Assembly: GCA_016860845.1 (NCBI GenBank)
Contig: BOKF01000001.1
Coordinates: 62,001-126,000 of the forward strand
Source of the DNA: Chloroflexota bacterium
GTDB lineage: Bacteria; Chloroflexota; Anaerolineae; 4572-78; J111
Direction of reading: 5' to 3'
Length of the DNA stretch: 64,000 nt
Below the pieces are notes generated by a model, which worked only from the letters and a program-made list of their open reading frames with translations, was not told where the DNA came from and made no database searches. Shown here in pieces: positions 8,215 through 16,147 of the stretch. Position 1 is the first letter of the stretch, and each line of letters opens with the position of its first letter. A program made the translations under genes and the position numbers.

Positions 8215-9594
8215 ATGTTAACTAAACAGGCAATTGACGGATTCCGCGCCCAACTGCGCGGAGAATTGATTCAACCGGGCGACTCGAACTACGATGAGGC
8301 GCGCAAGCTCTACAACGGCATGATTGACAAACGCCCGGCGCTTATTGCCCGGTGTGTTGATGTGGCCGATGTCATCAGCGCCGTCAATTTCGGACGGGAT
8401 AACCACTTGACCATCGCCGTGCGCGGCGGCGGGCACAGTGGCCCCGGCTTTGGCTCCTACGATGAGGGCCTGGTCATTGATTTAGCCCAGATGCGGGGCA
8501 TCCGGGTTGACCCGGCCAACCGTACCGTGCGGGTAGAAGGCGGCTGTGTCTGGGGGGATGTTGACCACGCCACCCATGCCTTTGGCTTGGCTGTGCCCAC
8601 CGGGTTTATTTCTAGCACCGGGGTAGGGGGGCTAACCCTGGGTGGTGGTGTGGGCTATCTCTCACGCAAATACGGCCTGACCATTGATAATTTGCTGGGG
8701 GTGGATATGGTCCTGGCCGATGGCCGCTTTGTGACGGCCAGTGCCGAGGAAAATTCCGATCTCTTTTGGGCCGTGCGCGGTGGCGGCGGCAACTTTGGGG
8801 TGGTCACGTCGTTTCTCTTTAGAGGCAGTCCGGTCCACACCGTTTATGGCGGGCCGATCTTTTGGCCGCTGGAAATGGCCGCCGATTTAATCCGCTTTTG
8901 GCAAGGCTTTATTCTCGACGCGCCCGACGAGATGAACGGCTGGTTCGGCTTTGTCACCGTGCCACCGGTGGCCCCCTTCCCCGAACAGTATCAACTGCAA
9001 AAGATGTGCGCCGTTGTTTGGTGCTATACCGGCGCGCCGGAGACTGCCGCAACCGCGTTCGAGCCGATCCGCCAATTTGGCCCACCCGCCATTGATTTTG
9101 CCGGTCCGATTCCATTCCCGGTATTGCAAAGCATGTTTGATGCTCTTTATCCAGCAGGCTTGCAATGGTACTGGCGGGCGGACTTCTTCAATCGCTATGA
9201 TGACAAAACGATTGGCCTGCATGTTAAGTACGGTTCCCAACTGCCCACCATGCACTCGACCATGCACATCTATCCGATCAACGGCGCGGCGGGCCGCGTT
9301 GGTCCGCAGGAGACAGCCTGGGGTTATCGCGATGCCAACTTTGCCCAGGTCATTGTTGGCGTGGACCCCGACCCGCGGAACAACGAGCGGATGACAGAAT
9401 GGGCCAAGGATTACTGGTTGGCCCTGCATCCCTATTCGGCCGGCGGCGGATACGTGAACATGATTATGGATGAGGGTGAAGACCGGGTTAAGGCCGCCTA
9501 CGGCGAGAACTATCCGCGCCTGACCCAAATCAAAGCCAAATACGATCCGCAAAACCTCTTCCACGTCAACCAGAACATCAAACCTCAGTCCTAA
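8215..9594 (+). CDS. FAD-binding oxidoreductase, berberine-bridge-enzyme-like
   Basis: This 459-aa flavoprotein has an FAD_binding_4 domain (residues about 40-175) with VRGGGHSGPGF, where the histidine is the usual 8-alpha FAD attachment site, and STGVGGLTLGGGVGYLSRKYG. The C-terminal BBE motif is NLFHVNQNI. The cysteine used for a second (6-S) FAD bond in bicovalent members is absent; the corresponding stretch reads GFISSTGVGG. No signal peptide is seen, so it is probably cytosolic. Such enzymes oxidise carbohydrates or small alcohols with O2 or another acceptor; the substrate is unknown. ATG 8215 is preceded by AGGGGG. Confidence 0.9.
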   Translation: MLTKQAIDGFRAQLRGELIQPGDSNYDEARKLYNGMIDKRPALIARCVDVADVISAVNFGRDNHLTIAVRGGGHSGPGFGSYDEGLVIDLAQMRGIRVDPANRTVRVEGGCVWGDVDHATHAFGLAVPTGFISSTGVGGLTLGGGVGYLSRKYGLTIDNLLGVDMVLADGRFVTASAEENSDLFWAVRGGGGNFGVVTSFLFRGSPVHTVYGGPIFWPLEMAADLIRFWQGFILDAPDEMNGWFGFVTVPPVAPFPEQYQLQKMCAVVWCYTGAPETAATAFEPIRQFGPPAIDFAGPIPFPVLQSMFDALYPAGLQWYWRADFFNRYDDKTIGLHVKYGSQLPTMHSTMHIYPINGAAGRVGPQETAWGYRDANFAQVIVGVDPDPRNNERMTEWAKDYWLALHPYSAGGGYVNMIMDEGEDRVKAAYGENYPRLTQIKAKYDPQNLFHVNQNIKPQS

Positions 9595-9614
9595 AAGTCA
9601 GCAAGGGTGAAAAT

Positions 9615-9650
9615 TGGCCTCATCCTGTCTTTCTGGCCAGGATGAGGCCA
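9615..9650. terminator. Hairpin between convergent genes
   Basis: A 13-bp perfect stem, TGGCCTCATCCTG / CAGGATGAGGCCA, with a 10-nt loop lies about 20 bases after the BBE stop and before the end of the opposing gene. There is no T-run, so intrinsic termination is possible but not textbook. Confidence 0.55.
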
Positions 9651-9690
9651 TATTATCTCAATTCCGCTGGCAACTAATACCGTATTACCT

Positions 9691-10338
9691 TCACCTAAGC
9701 CTTCTGTGCAATGCATCCACCAGCGCCGCTCGCTCCATTGGCGTAAGCGGCGCGGTTAAATCCTCATTCCCCCCGGCAACCGCCGCCTTGATCAAATCCC
9801 CGGTCATCACCTGGCGTTCCAGCCGATCCTCGACAGCGCGCAGCCGCAGCGGCGGGCGGGCCGGGCTGCTCAGGGCCAGGCGGACATGGCCGGCCACGCG
9901 CAGCCTCTCGTGCAAATCCAGCCGGACGGCCAGCCAGGCCCCATCCCCGGAAACGGCGAAGGTATAGCGCCCGCCCGGATTGAGCGGCGGCAGGCGCACG
10001 GACTCCGGCGGAACTTTGTCCGGCGGCAGGCTGGGCCGGTAGCTCAGAAAAGCGGGCAGGGGCAAGACCCGCCGCTCGTCGCCAAGCTGAGTATGGACCT
10101 CGGCATCCAGGACTAGCAGCGCGGTCAACATGGGATAGGTTGCCGGGCCGCCGGCATCATGCAGGGCTTCGGCCAGGGACAGGTTGCAAGTTGCAGATTG
10201 CAGGTTGCAGCTTTCGACAATGGCGGCGTGCAGTAAACCACCGGCGAAGGTACGCAGGGTTTCATCTTCAAGCAGTTGAGCCAGGGTGGCCGGGGTTTGT
10301 AGATACAAACCGTCAGGCTGATTAAAGGTAATTGACAT
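9691..10338 (-). CDS. Truncated FAD-domain protein of the CoxM/xanthine-dehydrogenase family
   Basis: This is about 215 aa. The segment TFAGGLLHAA...MLTALLVLDAEV resembles the second FAD loop of molybdopterin-dehydrogenase FAD subunits, and the C-terminal half (RLALSSPARPPLRLRAVEDRL..) resembles the CO_deh_flav_C domain. The first roughly 100 residues of the FAD domain, including the AGGTDL loop, are missing against the usual 280-300 aa. A heptanucleotide array is embedded in frame (10183-10210, giving CNLQSATCNL). No large or 2Fe-2S subunit lies nearby. ATG 10338 is chosen over ATG 10356, whose six extra residues come from repeat-like DNA. It is probably a decaying or repurposed subunit. Confidence 0.6.
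   Translation of the reverse strand: MSITFNQPDGLYLQTPATLAQLLEDETLRTFAGGLLHAAIVESCNLQSATCNLSLAEALHDAGGPATYPMLTALLVLDAEVHTQLGDERRVLPLPAFLSYRPSLPPDKVPPESVRLPPLNPGGRYTFAVSGDGAWLAVRLDLHERLRVAGHVRLALSSPARPPLRLRAVEDRLERQVMTGDLIKAAVAGGNEDLTAPLTPMERAALVDALHRRLR
10183..10210 (-). repeat. In-frame heptanucleotide array (4 units of GTTGCAG)
   Basis: Units GTTGCAA, GTTGCAG, ATTGCAG, GTTGCAG run without a gap inside the FAD-domain gene and add about nine residues (..CNLQSATCNL..) where family members need none. Confidence 0.85.
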
Positions 10339-10360
10339 CAATCCAAAATCCAACATTCCA

Positions 10361-10464
10361 TGTCATTCTAAGCGACCGGAGGGAGCGAAGAATCCCTCGA
10401 AACTTCTCATAAAATCAATCGCTTAGGGGATTCTTCACTCCGCTTCGCTCCGTTCAGAATGACA
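10361..10464. repeat. REP-like palindrome, family B
   Basis: TGTCATTCTAAGCG...GAAGAATCCC pairs with GGGATTCTTC...CGTTCAGAATGACA. It fills almost the whole gap between the DUF2723 gene end and the FAD-domain gene start, both on the minus strand. Confidence 0.85.
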
Positions 10465-10480
10465 GGTAATCGATTCTATT

Positions 10481-12559
10481 TCATTTACAGCCGTTGGGAT
10501 CAACGCTAATCGGCAGGGTCACTTCGCCAAAGGCAGGGAACTGGTTATCCTTGACCTGGTAAAGATTGACCACCAGGTTCACGCCAGGCAGGGCCGCCGG
10601 CTGGCGGATGAGCATGTCCACTTCATCGCGGACTATTTCGCCGGGTTGAATTTGGGAGGTCGGCAGATAGCCGCGCATCAGGCCCAGGTGATCGTTTTTG
10701 TCCAGCACTGTTTCACCGCCCAGGGGCTGCACCGCTACAAAATAATCCTGATCCAGCGCCTGCTCGACCCGCCAGAAGAGGGTCAGGCGCAAAAAACAGC
10801 CGGTGCGCTTGCGAACAATCCGCTCGTGGTAGGCGATAATCGCAGCCTGGCCGTCCAAAAACTGGCCGGGCGGGATTTGCGACCAGGCTTCTTTTCCCGG
10901 CAGCACCATGGGCATGGGCCGGGGCAGCAGTTCCCACAGATAGGGATGGCCGGTCGGAGCTAAAAAAATCTGGCCGGTTCGGGTCGCCCGGGACAGCCAG
11001 GGGATAAAGTTCAGATCAATCGTTTCGATATCCACCAGCACCCGCCGGCCTTGTTTGAAACGGTCTTGCAGCAGGGCGATGCTGGCCTCTTCCGGCATGC
11101 GGCTGAGGCTGGTCGTCGAAAGCGGCTCGACCGGCTGGCCCAAAACCACCTCGGTGTAGATAAAATCCGGCAGCACGCTGTTATCCTGGCCGATAATCGT
11201 CAAAGGGGTGCCGGCGCTGGCAATGGCGACCACCTCTTCGACCAAATCTTCAGCCTGCCAATCGCCGCTTAAATCAACCTCCTGGTAATTGGCCGCCGCC
11301 AGCGGGCGGAAGACAGCGTAAACGCCGAGAGCCAATCCCAGCGACAGGGCCAGCCGGACCGTGACCCGCAGCCAGCGGTCACGGATGGCTTCCCCCTTGA
11401 TGCGGATAGCTCCCACCAGCCAGTTTATCACCTGGCCGGCCAGCGCGCCCAGGCCAATGCACAGGGTCAGGGTCAGCGGGATGAGCATACTGTCCAGGTC
11501 GGCCACTTTATAAGCCGTCCCAAACAAAATCAGGGCCAGCAGCGGCGGCCCAAACAGGAGCCAGCGGCGGCCCGTGGTCAGGAGACCGATGAACCCCAAA
11601 ATGACGCCCGGCGCAGTGATCTGGTCGGCCTGCTGGCGGAACAAAGCGGACAAAGCCCTGCCCCAAGCTGCCAGCGTAGCGGGCATCTCGACCAGGCCCC
11701 ACCATTCGCGGGTGAAGACCACAAACCAAAAAGTGTTCCACTCTGAAGTGTCGGCATACAGCCAGGTTTGGCCGGCCCGATAGTGAGCCGCCCAGGGCAG
11801 GTAGAGGTACGTCAGCAAAGGAATTAAGGCAGCTATGACCAAGATAGCCCAACGGAAGAGCAGGATGATGATCCAGCCCCGCCCCCGGTCGGTCTCGGAA
11901 AGCGTTTTGACTAGAACCCACAAGGCGATAGTCGGCGGCAGGATAAAAGCCGTCCGGTGGTGAACCAGCCCGGCCCCAATGGCCAGCCCCAGGGCAAAGA
12001 GCCGTTGATCCTGGGGATCATCTTCCCAGATCAAAGCCAGCCAATAGGTAAAGACAAAAATAAAGACATTCAGACTGTAAACTTCGGCCATAATCGCGCC
12101 GCGCCAGAAGATGAAGCTGCACCCCAGGATGGCGCTGGCCAGCCAGGCCGCCACGCGATCCCGGCTGAGTTTCCAAACGGTAAAGTAGAGAAAAATCAGG
12201 GTCAGCAAGCTGGTGGTGGTTGACCAAAAAGTGACCCGCCAGACGACCGAGGTCGCCGACAACCCCGGCAGCAGGCCGGCCAGCCGCACAAAAATGTTAG
12301 TCAAGATGGTGTAAAGGGGGTAACCGGGGGAGTGGGGGACGCCCCAGGTGCTGCCGGTAATCTGCAACACGGCCGAGTCCCAGCCTTCGATTATCCATGA
12401 GCTAATCCCCGGCGGCATGGTCTGCCAGTAAAGCCAGGCAAATGTGCCAAGCAAGGGAATCAATTCCCAGGGCCAGGATAATAAAAGCAGCAGGCGCTGC
12501 CAGCTTAGAGTTGATTTGGCCGTTCGGGCGCGAGTGGCTACCATAGACCGAGGAATCAT
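10481..12559 (-). CDS. DUF2723 polytopic membrane protein
   Basis: This protein of about 692 aa has roughly ten membrane segments in its first 420 residues and a soluble C-terminal part of about 270 residues. The N-terminal signature (GWDSAVLQ...GVPHSPGYPLYT, then WRVTFWS and FWRGAIMAEVYSLN) is that of DUF2723, a family related to GT-C glycosyltransferases and to TMEM260 protein O-mannosyltransferases. It could transfer sugars from a lipid carrier to an exported acceptor. In-frame starts are TTG 12583, ATG 12559 and ATG 12544; none has a good ribosome binding site, and ATG 12559 is a compromise. It stands apart from any polysaccharide cluster. Confidence 0.8.
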   Translation of the reverse strand: MIPRSMVATRARTAKSTLSWQRLLLLLSWPWELIPLLGTFAWLYWQTMPPGISSWIIEGWDSAVLQITGSTWGVPHSPGYPLYTILTNIFVRLAGLLPGLSATSVVWRVTFWSTTTSLLTLIFLYFTVWKLSRDRVAAWLASAILGCSFIFWRGAIMAEVYSLNVFIFVFTYWLALIWEDDPQDQRLFALGLAIGAGLVHHRTAFILPPTIALWVLVKTLSETDRGRGWIIILLFRWAILVIAALIPLLTYLYLPWAAHYRAGQTWLYADTSEWNTFWFVVFTREWWGLVEMPATLAAWGRALSALFRQQADQITAPGVILGFIGLLTTGRRWLLFGPPLLALILFGTAYKVADLDSMLIPLTLTLCIGLGALAGQVINWLVGAIRIKGEAIRDRWLRVTVRLALSLGLALGVYAVFRPLAAANYQEVDLSGDWQAEDLVEEVVAIASAGTPLTIIGQDNSVLPDFIYTEVVLGQPVEPLSTTSLSRMPEEASIALLQDRFKQGRRVLVDIETIDLNFIPWLSRATRTGQIFLAPTGHPYLWELLPRPMPMVLPGKEAWSQIPPGQFLDGQAAIIAYHERIVRKRTGCFLRLTLFWRVEQALDQDYFVAVQPLGGETVLDKNDHLGLMRGYLPTSQIQPGEIVRDEVDMLIRQPAALPGVNLVVNLYQVKDNQFPAFGEVTLPISVDPNGCK

Positions 12560-12649
12560 AGGACAATGGAGGGCTTTTGGCAAAAGTTAAAAAGATTGTC
12601 AAGGACCAACGGCTGATTCCCGGAGCAATGAGGGCATTGTACCTTGCAA

Positions 12650-12681
12650 TCTCGTTCCCAAACTGAGTTTGGGACGAGGTT
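12650..12681. repeat. Short palindrome CTCGTTCCCAAACT..AGTTTGGGACGAG
   Basis: This near-perfect hairpin lies between divergent genes. The same arms recur at 41318-41397, where the loop holds about 45 extra bases including another repeat. Confidence 0.8.
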
Positions 12682-12747
12682 GCCTCAAGCCTCTTTTCGG
12701 TGTACTATATGGCAGCGCACTTAATCCAACGACGAGGGAATTCACCC

Positions 12748-13809
12748 ATGAAATATCTCAACTACGCTTTACTTATTTTTGCAGTGATCGCCGTGCTGGC
12801 CGAGATTTTTCATGGGTCGCCGGTGATCATCTTTTTTACGGCGGCGCTGGGAGTGGTGCCCCTGGCTGGTTTTATGGGCAAAGCCACCGAAGAGTTGGCC
12901 GTTTATACCGGCCCCAAGCTGGGCGGTCTCTTGAACGCCACTCTGGGCAACGCCGCCGAGTTGATTATCAGCATTGTCGCCATTCAGGAAGGGCTGCTCG
13001 AACTGGTTCTGGCTTCAATTACCGGCTCTATTCTGGGAAATCTCCTCTTGATTTTGGGCTTCAGCGTGCTCCTGGGCGGCTTTAAATTCGGCATCCAAAC
13101 CTTTGACCGGCGGCAGGCCGGGGTCAATTCGACCATGCTGATCCTGGCCCTGATTGCCCTGGCGGTTCCATCGCTTTTTAACTACACGATTGACCGGGTT
13201 GACCATGCCGGGGTGGAATACTTGAGCCTGGGCGCGTCGGTGGTTATGCTGGTCGTCTATGCGCTGGGCATTGTTTTCTCCTTCAAATTGGCCGATACCC
13301 GCGACGAGTTGGTTGAGGCCCACGAACACCACCAACCTGAGTGGAGCCTGCGCACGGCGGTGATTGTGCTGATTGCCGCCACCGTAGCCATCGCCTATCT
13401 GAGCGAGGTTCTGGTCGGCGCGGTGGAGCCGGTGGTCGAGGAGCTGGGCATCACCGAGTTCTTCCTGGGCATCATCCTCATCCCGCTGGTCGGCAATGTC
13501 GCCGAGCATGTTGTCGCCATCCAGATGGCCTTGAAAAATAAAATGGAGTTGTCGCTGGCCATTTCGCTCGGCTCCAGTTTGCAGGTGGCCCTGTTTGTCG
13601 CCCCGCTGCTGGTCTTCATCAGCCTGGCCCTGGGCCACCCGCTGACCTTGACCTTTAACGTGTTTGAACTCATCGCCCTCTTTGCCGCCTCGCTCATCGC
13701 CGCCTTGATTGCCCTGGACGGCGAGAGCAACTGGCTGGAAGGGGTGCAGTTGTTGGGGGTTTATGTGATTATCGGCATTGCCTTCTTTTTCCTGCCGACA
13801 GGAGTTTAA
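12748..13809 (+). CDS. cax: Calcium/proton exchanger (Cax, CaCA superfamily)
   Basis: This 353-aa protein has about eleven membrane segments and both alpha-repeat signatures of cation/Ca2+ exchangers: LLNATLGNAAELIISI near residue 70 and LVGNVAEHVVAIQMAL near 250. A polar loop with DTRDELVEAHEHHQPE divides the halves. CAX proteins export Ca2+ using the proton gradient. ATG 12748 is preferred over GTG 12700 and ATG 12709 because GAGGGA at about 12733-12738 is well placed and the protein then starts directly with the first helix. The next gene begins 5 bases after its stop, so the two are probably cotranscribed. Confidence 0.92.
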   Translation: MKYLNYALLIFAVIAVLAEIFHGSPVIIFFTAALGVVPLAGFMGKATEELAVYTGPKLGGLLNATLGNAAELIISIVAIQEGLLELVLASITGSILGNLLLILGFSVLLGGFKFGIQTFDRRQAGVNSTMLILALIALAVPSLFNYTIDRVDHAGVEYLSLGASVVMLVVYALGIVFSFKLADTRDELVEAHEHHQPEWSLRTAVIVLIAATVAIAYLSEVLVGAVEPVVEELGITEFFLGIILIPLVGNVAEHVVAIQMALKNKMELSLAISLGSSLQVALFVAPLLVFISLALGHPLTLTFNVFELIALFAASLIAALIALDGESNWLEGVQLLGVYVIIGIAFFFLPTGV

Positions 13810-13814
13810 GGCTT

Positions 13815-14153
13815 ATGAGTTTTGGTATCAGCAAAACCATTCCGGCCCAGGATGGCCTCGAAACGGTCAATGCCTTGTATGACGGCTCTCTGACCGAATA
13901 CGAGTTTCACATGAAGGGCAAACCGTCCAAACTGAAGGTGGGCGATTACGTTTACACCATTTTCAACGACCAATTGGTGGGCCGGCTCAGGATCAAGCAG
14001 TTCATCGAGGGCATGGTCAACCCGGAGTCGGGCCAGCCGCGCACCTTGATCATCGTTGCAGCGCCGGGGGAGCGGCTGGCCGCGCCGATTCCCAAAAAGG
14101 GCCATCGCGGCACGCGCTATTATGACGGGGCGGAGTGGCCCCGAGACCAGTAA
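13815..14153 (+). CDS. Conserved small protein, possibly PUA/ASCH-like fold
   Basis: This 112-aa soluble protein is placed 5 bases after cax and 12 bases before asnS. It reads as beta-rich with KVGDYVYTIFNDQLVGRLRIKQF, a basic C-terminal stretch PIPKKGHRGTRYYDG and an acidic end. The 'KxGDxV...' start followed by short strands recalls PUA/ASCH-type RNA-binding barrels, but I cannot assign a family with confidence. Its position beside a tRNA synthetase makes an RNA-related role conceivable; this is inference from context only. Confidence 0.65.
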   Translation: MSFGISKTIPAQDGLETVNALYDGSLTEYEFHMKGKPSKLKVGDYVYTIFNDQLVGRLRIKQFIEGMVNPESGQPRTLIIVAAPGERLAAPIPKKGHRGTRYYDGAEWPRDQ

Positions 14154-14165
14154 AAGGAGTTTTAG

Positions 14166-15503
14166 ATGAGCAACATCATCTCAATCCAAAACATCGCCCA
14201 GTATGTGGGCCAGGAAGTGACGATCCAGGGCTGGCTCTACGCCCGCACCGACAAAGGTAAATTGCAGTTTCTCCAGGTGCGCGACGGCACGGGCATTATG
14301 CAGGCCGTGCTTTTTCGTGGCAATGTGCCGGATGAACTCTTTGAAGCCGGTAAACGGCTGACCCAGGAGTCAGCCCTCATTGTACGCGGCGTGGTCAAAG
14401 AGAATCCACGCGCGCCGGGGGTGCCGGGCGGCTATGAGATTGACGCCAACAATTTGCAGGTCGTGCAAATTGCCGAGGAATATCCGATCACGCCCAAAGA
14501 GCACGGGGTCGAATTTCTACTGGAAAACCGCCATCTCTGGATTCGCAGCCGCTTGCAGTGGGCCGTCCTGCGCCTGCGGGCTACGGTGATGCGGGCCTGC
14601 CGCGATTGGCTGGACAGCCACGATTACGTCGAGATGTCTACCCCTATCCTGACCCCGGCGGCGGGCGAGGGCACGACCACCCTATTTGAGGTGGATTACT
14701 TTGGCGATAAGGTCTACCTGGCCCAAACCGGCCAGCTTTACAACGAGGCCAACATCTACTCCTTTGGCAAAGTCTACTGCTTTGGGCCGACTTTCCGCGC
14801 CGAAAAGAGCAAGACCCGCCGCCACATGACCGAATTCTGGATGCTGGAGCCGGAAATGTCCTTTTGCGACCTGGACGGCTTGATGGCCATGGAGGAGGAA
14901 TTTGTCAGCTACCTGGTTCAGCGCTGCCTGGAGGAGCGGGCCAATGAACTGAAGGTGCTGGAGCGAGATTTCAGCGTGCTGGAAAAGGTGACGCCGCCCT
15001 TCCCCCGCATCTCTTACGACGAAGCCGTGACCCGCATTCAACAAGTCCAGGCTGAAACTGACGACCCGGAGCAGAAAGAACTCCTCAACATCGAGTGGGG
15101 CCAGGATTTTGGCAGCCCCCACGAAACGGCCCTGACCCGGCAGTTCGACAAGCCCATCTTCGTCTACGGTTTTCCCACCATTGCCAAAGCGTTCTACATG
15201 GAACCCTGGCCGGGCCGCCCGGAAGTGTGCAAGAGCGTGGACATGCTCGCCCCCGAAGGCTACGGCGAAATCACCGGCGGCAGCGAGCGCATCAGCGACC
15301 CGGCCCTGCTGCTGGCGCGCATCCACGAGCACAAACTGCCGCCCGAAGCTTTCAAATGGTACATTGACCTGCGCCGCTACGGCAGCGTGCCCCACAGCGG
15401 CTTCGGCCTCGGCGTCGAGCGGACGGTGGCCTGGATTGCCGGCATCCACCACGTCAGGGAGACCAATCCCTTCCCACGGACGCTGGGGCGGGTGTATCCG
15501 TAG
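14166..15503 (+). CDS. asnS: Asparagine--tRNA ligase
   Basis: This 445-aa class IIb synthetase has an N-terminal OB anticodon-binding domain (residues 1-110, VTIQGWLYARTDKGKLQFLQVRDG), motif 1 around STPILTPAAGEGTTTLF, motif 2 FGPTFRAEKSKTRRHMTEFWMLEPE and motif 3 GFGLGVERTVAWI. The EFWMLE pattern and the length favour AsnRS over AspRS. It charges tRNA-Asn with asparagine in the cytosol. AAGGAG sits 7 bases before ATG 14166. It follows cax and the small PUA-like gene with tight spacing. Confidence 0.95.
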   Translation: MSNIISIQNIAQYVGQEVTIQGWLYARTDKGKLQFLQVRDGTGIMQAVLFRGNVPDELFEAGKRLTQESALIVRGVVKENPRAPGVPGGYEIDANNLQVVQIAEEYPITPKEHGVEFLLENRHLWIRSRLQWAVLRLRATVMRACRDWLDSHDYVEMSTPILTPAAGEGTTTLFEVDYFGDKVYLAQTGQLYNEANIYSFGKVYCFGPTFRAEKSKTRRHMTEFWMLEPEMSFCDLDGLMAMEEEFVSYLVQRCLEERANELKVLERDFSVLEKVTPPFPRISYDEAVTRIQQVQAETDDPEQKELLNIEWGQDFGSPHETALTRQFDKPIFVYGFPTIAKAFYMEPWPGRPEVCKSVDMLAPEGYGEITGGSERISDPALLLARIHEHKLPPEAFKWYIDLRRYGSVPHSGFGLGVERTVAWIAGIHHVRETNPFPRTLGRVYP

Positions 15504-15536
15504 ATTTGTACCCACCAATCATATCGGGCATAATAA

Positions 15537-15776
15537 ATGTACTTTGAAATCATTGGAGAAATCACCGATATTGAGCTTATCGCTGTAGGTGGTTCGATCC
15601 GAGATATTGCGCGTTTACGCAAGCAGTATGGCTTAGGACGTTGGCGTAAACTCAAAGGCGTGGCCCGTGTTCGTCTCATTAGCGGCAAAATTTGTCAGGC
15701 TGAGATCCATTGGTATGAAGCGCATGGAATTGGCAAGAAGAAACTCAAAATTAAGCGCCTCTTGGAGCAAGAATAA
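15537..15776 (+). CDS. Small conserved protein, first of a coupled pair
   Basis: This 79-aa basic protein (MYFEIIGEI..., with KQYGLGRWRKLKGVARVRL and EIHWYEAHGIGKKKLKIKRLL) belongs to a small conserved hypothetical type that I recall from cyanobacteria and Chloroflexota, usually beside a second small gene. Its stop codon overlaps the next start (TAATG, one shared base), so the two are translationally coupled. The basic protein followed by an acidic partner recalls toxin-antitoxin or mRNA-binding pairs, but no catalytic signature is visible. Confidence 0.75.
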   Translation: MYFEIIGEITDIELIAVGGSIRDIARLRKQYGLGRWRKLKGVARVRLISGKICQAEIHWYEAHGIGKKKLKIKRLLEQE

Positions 15777-16006
15777 TGGAACAAACTAACCCGCAATTAA
15801 AATTTGTTATTTGTATCCAAAACGAAGGCAGTGAAGACTTGCAGCCACGCAAGATCTATCAAGTTTTACCTGATGATGCCGCACTGGCCGAAGGATATAT
15901 CAGAGTAATTGATGACTCCGGAGAAGACTACCTTTATCCAGCAAGTTATTTTATTCAAATCGAATTACCTCAAAACGTAGAGCAAGCTTTGCTCGTTACG
16001 GCATAA
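15776..16006 (+). CDS. Small acidic conserved protein, second of a coupled pair
   Basis: This 76-aa acidic protein carries KFVICIQNEGSEDLQPRKIYQVLPDDAALAEGYIRVIDDSGEDYLYPASYF, a pattern found in many small hypothetical proteins described only as conserved. Its ATG overlaps the stop of the preceding gene. The fold looks like a small beta-barrel (SH3-like) by strand pattern. Function is unknown; the strict coupling suggests that the two products act together. Confidence 0.75.
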   Translation: MEQTNPQLKFVICIQNEGSEDLQPRKIYQVLPDDAALAEGYIRVIDDSGEDYLYPASYFIQIELPQNVEQALLVTA

Positions 16007-16081
16007 TTTTGCTTTTGGTTTTACTCACCAGACTACTCTGTGATACTTGCCATCTCCTAGCCTAACTTTTGGTAGGTGACG

Positions 16082-16139
16082 TTGCATCTCCCTAGCTGAT
16101 ATAATCTCAGCATATCATTTCCATCTGATCAGTTAGGAG
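16082..16139 (+). promoter_or_regulatory. Candidate promoter and Shine-Dalgarno of the frameshifted FAD oxidase
   Basis: A TATAAT hexamer lies at about 16100-16105 with GTGACG about 18 bases upstream (4 of 6 consensus). AGGAG at 16135-16139 stands 8 bases before ATG 16148. Intact expression signals in front of a broken frame suggest a recent lesion. Confidence 0.45.
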
Positions 16140-16147
16140 ACACAACG

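Noticed and set aside
8887..9564. A 225-codon minus-strand frame opposite the BBE oxidase
   Set aside because: Shadow frame without motifs; codon positions follow the plus-strand gene.
10361..10464. REP arrays considered as CRISPR repeats
   Set aside because: Copies are long palindromes at scattered sites, with no regular spacers and no cas genes.
14682..15518. A 278-codon minus-strand frame opposite asnS
   Set aside because: No recognisable domain, odd His/Ala/Gln-rich composition, and complete overlap with a confident synthetase gene.
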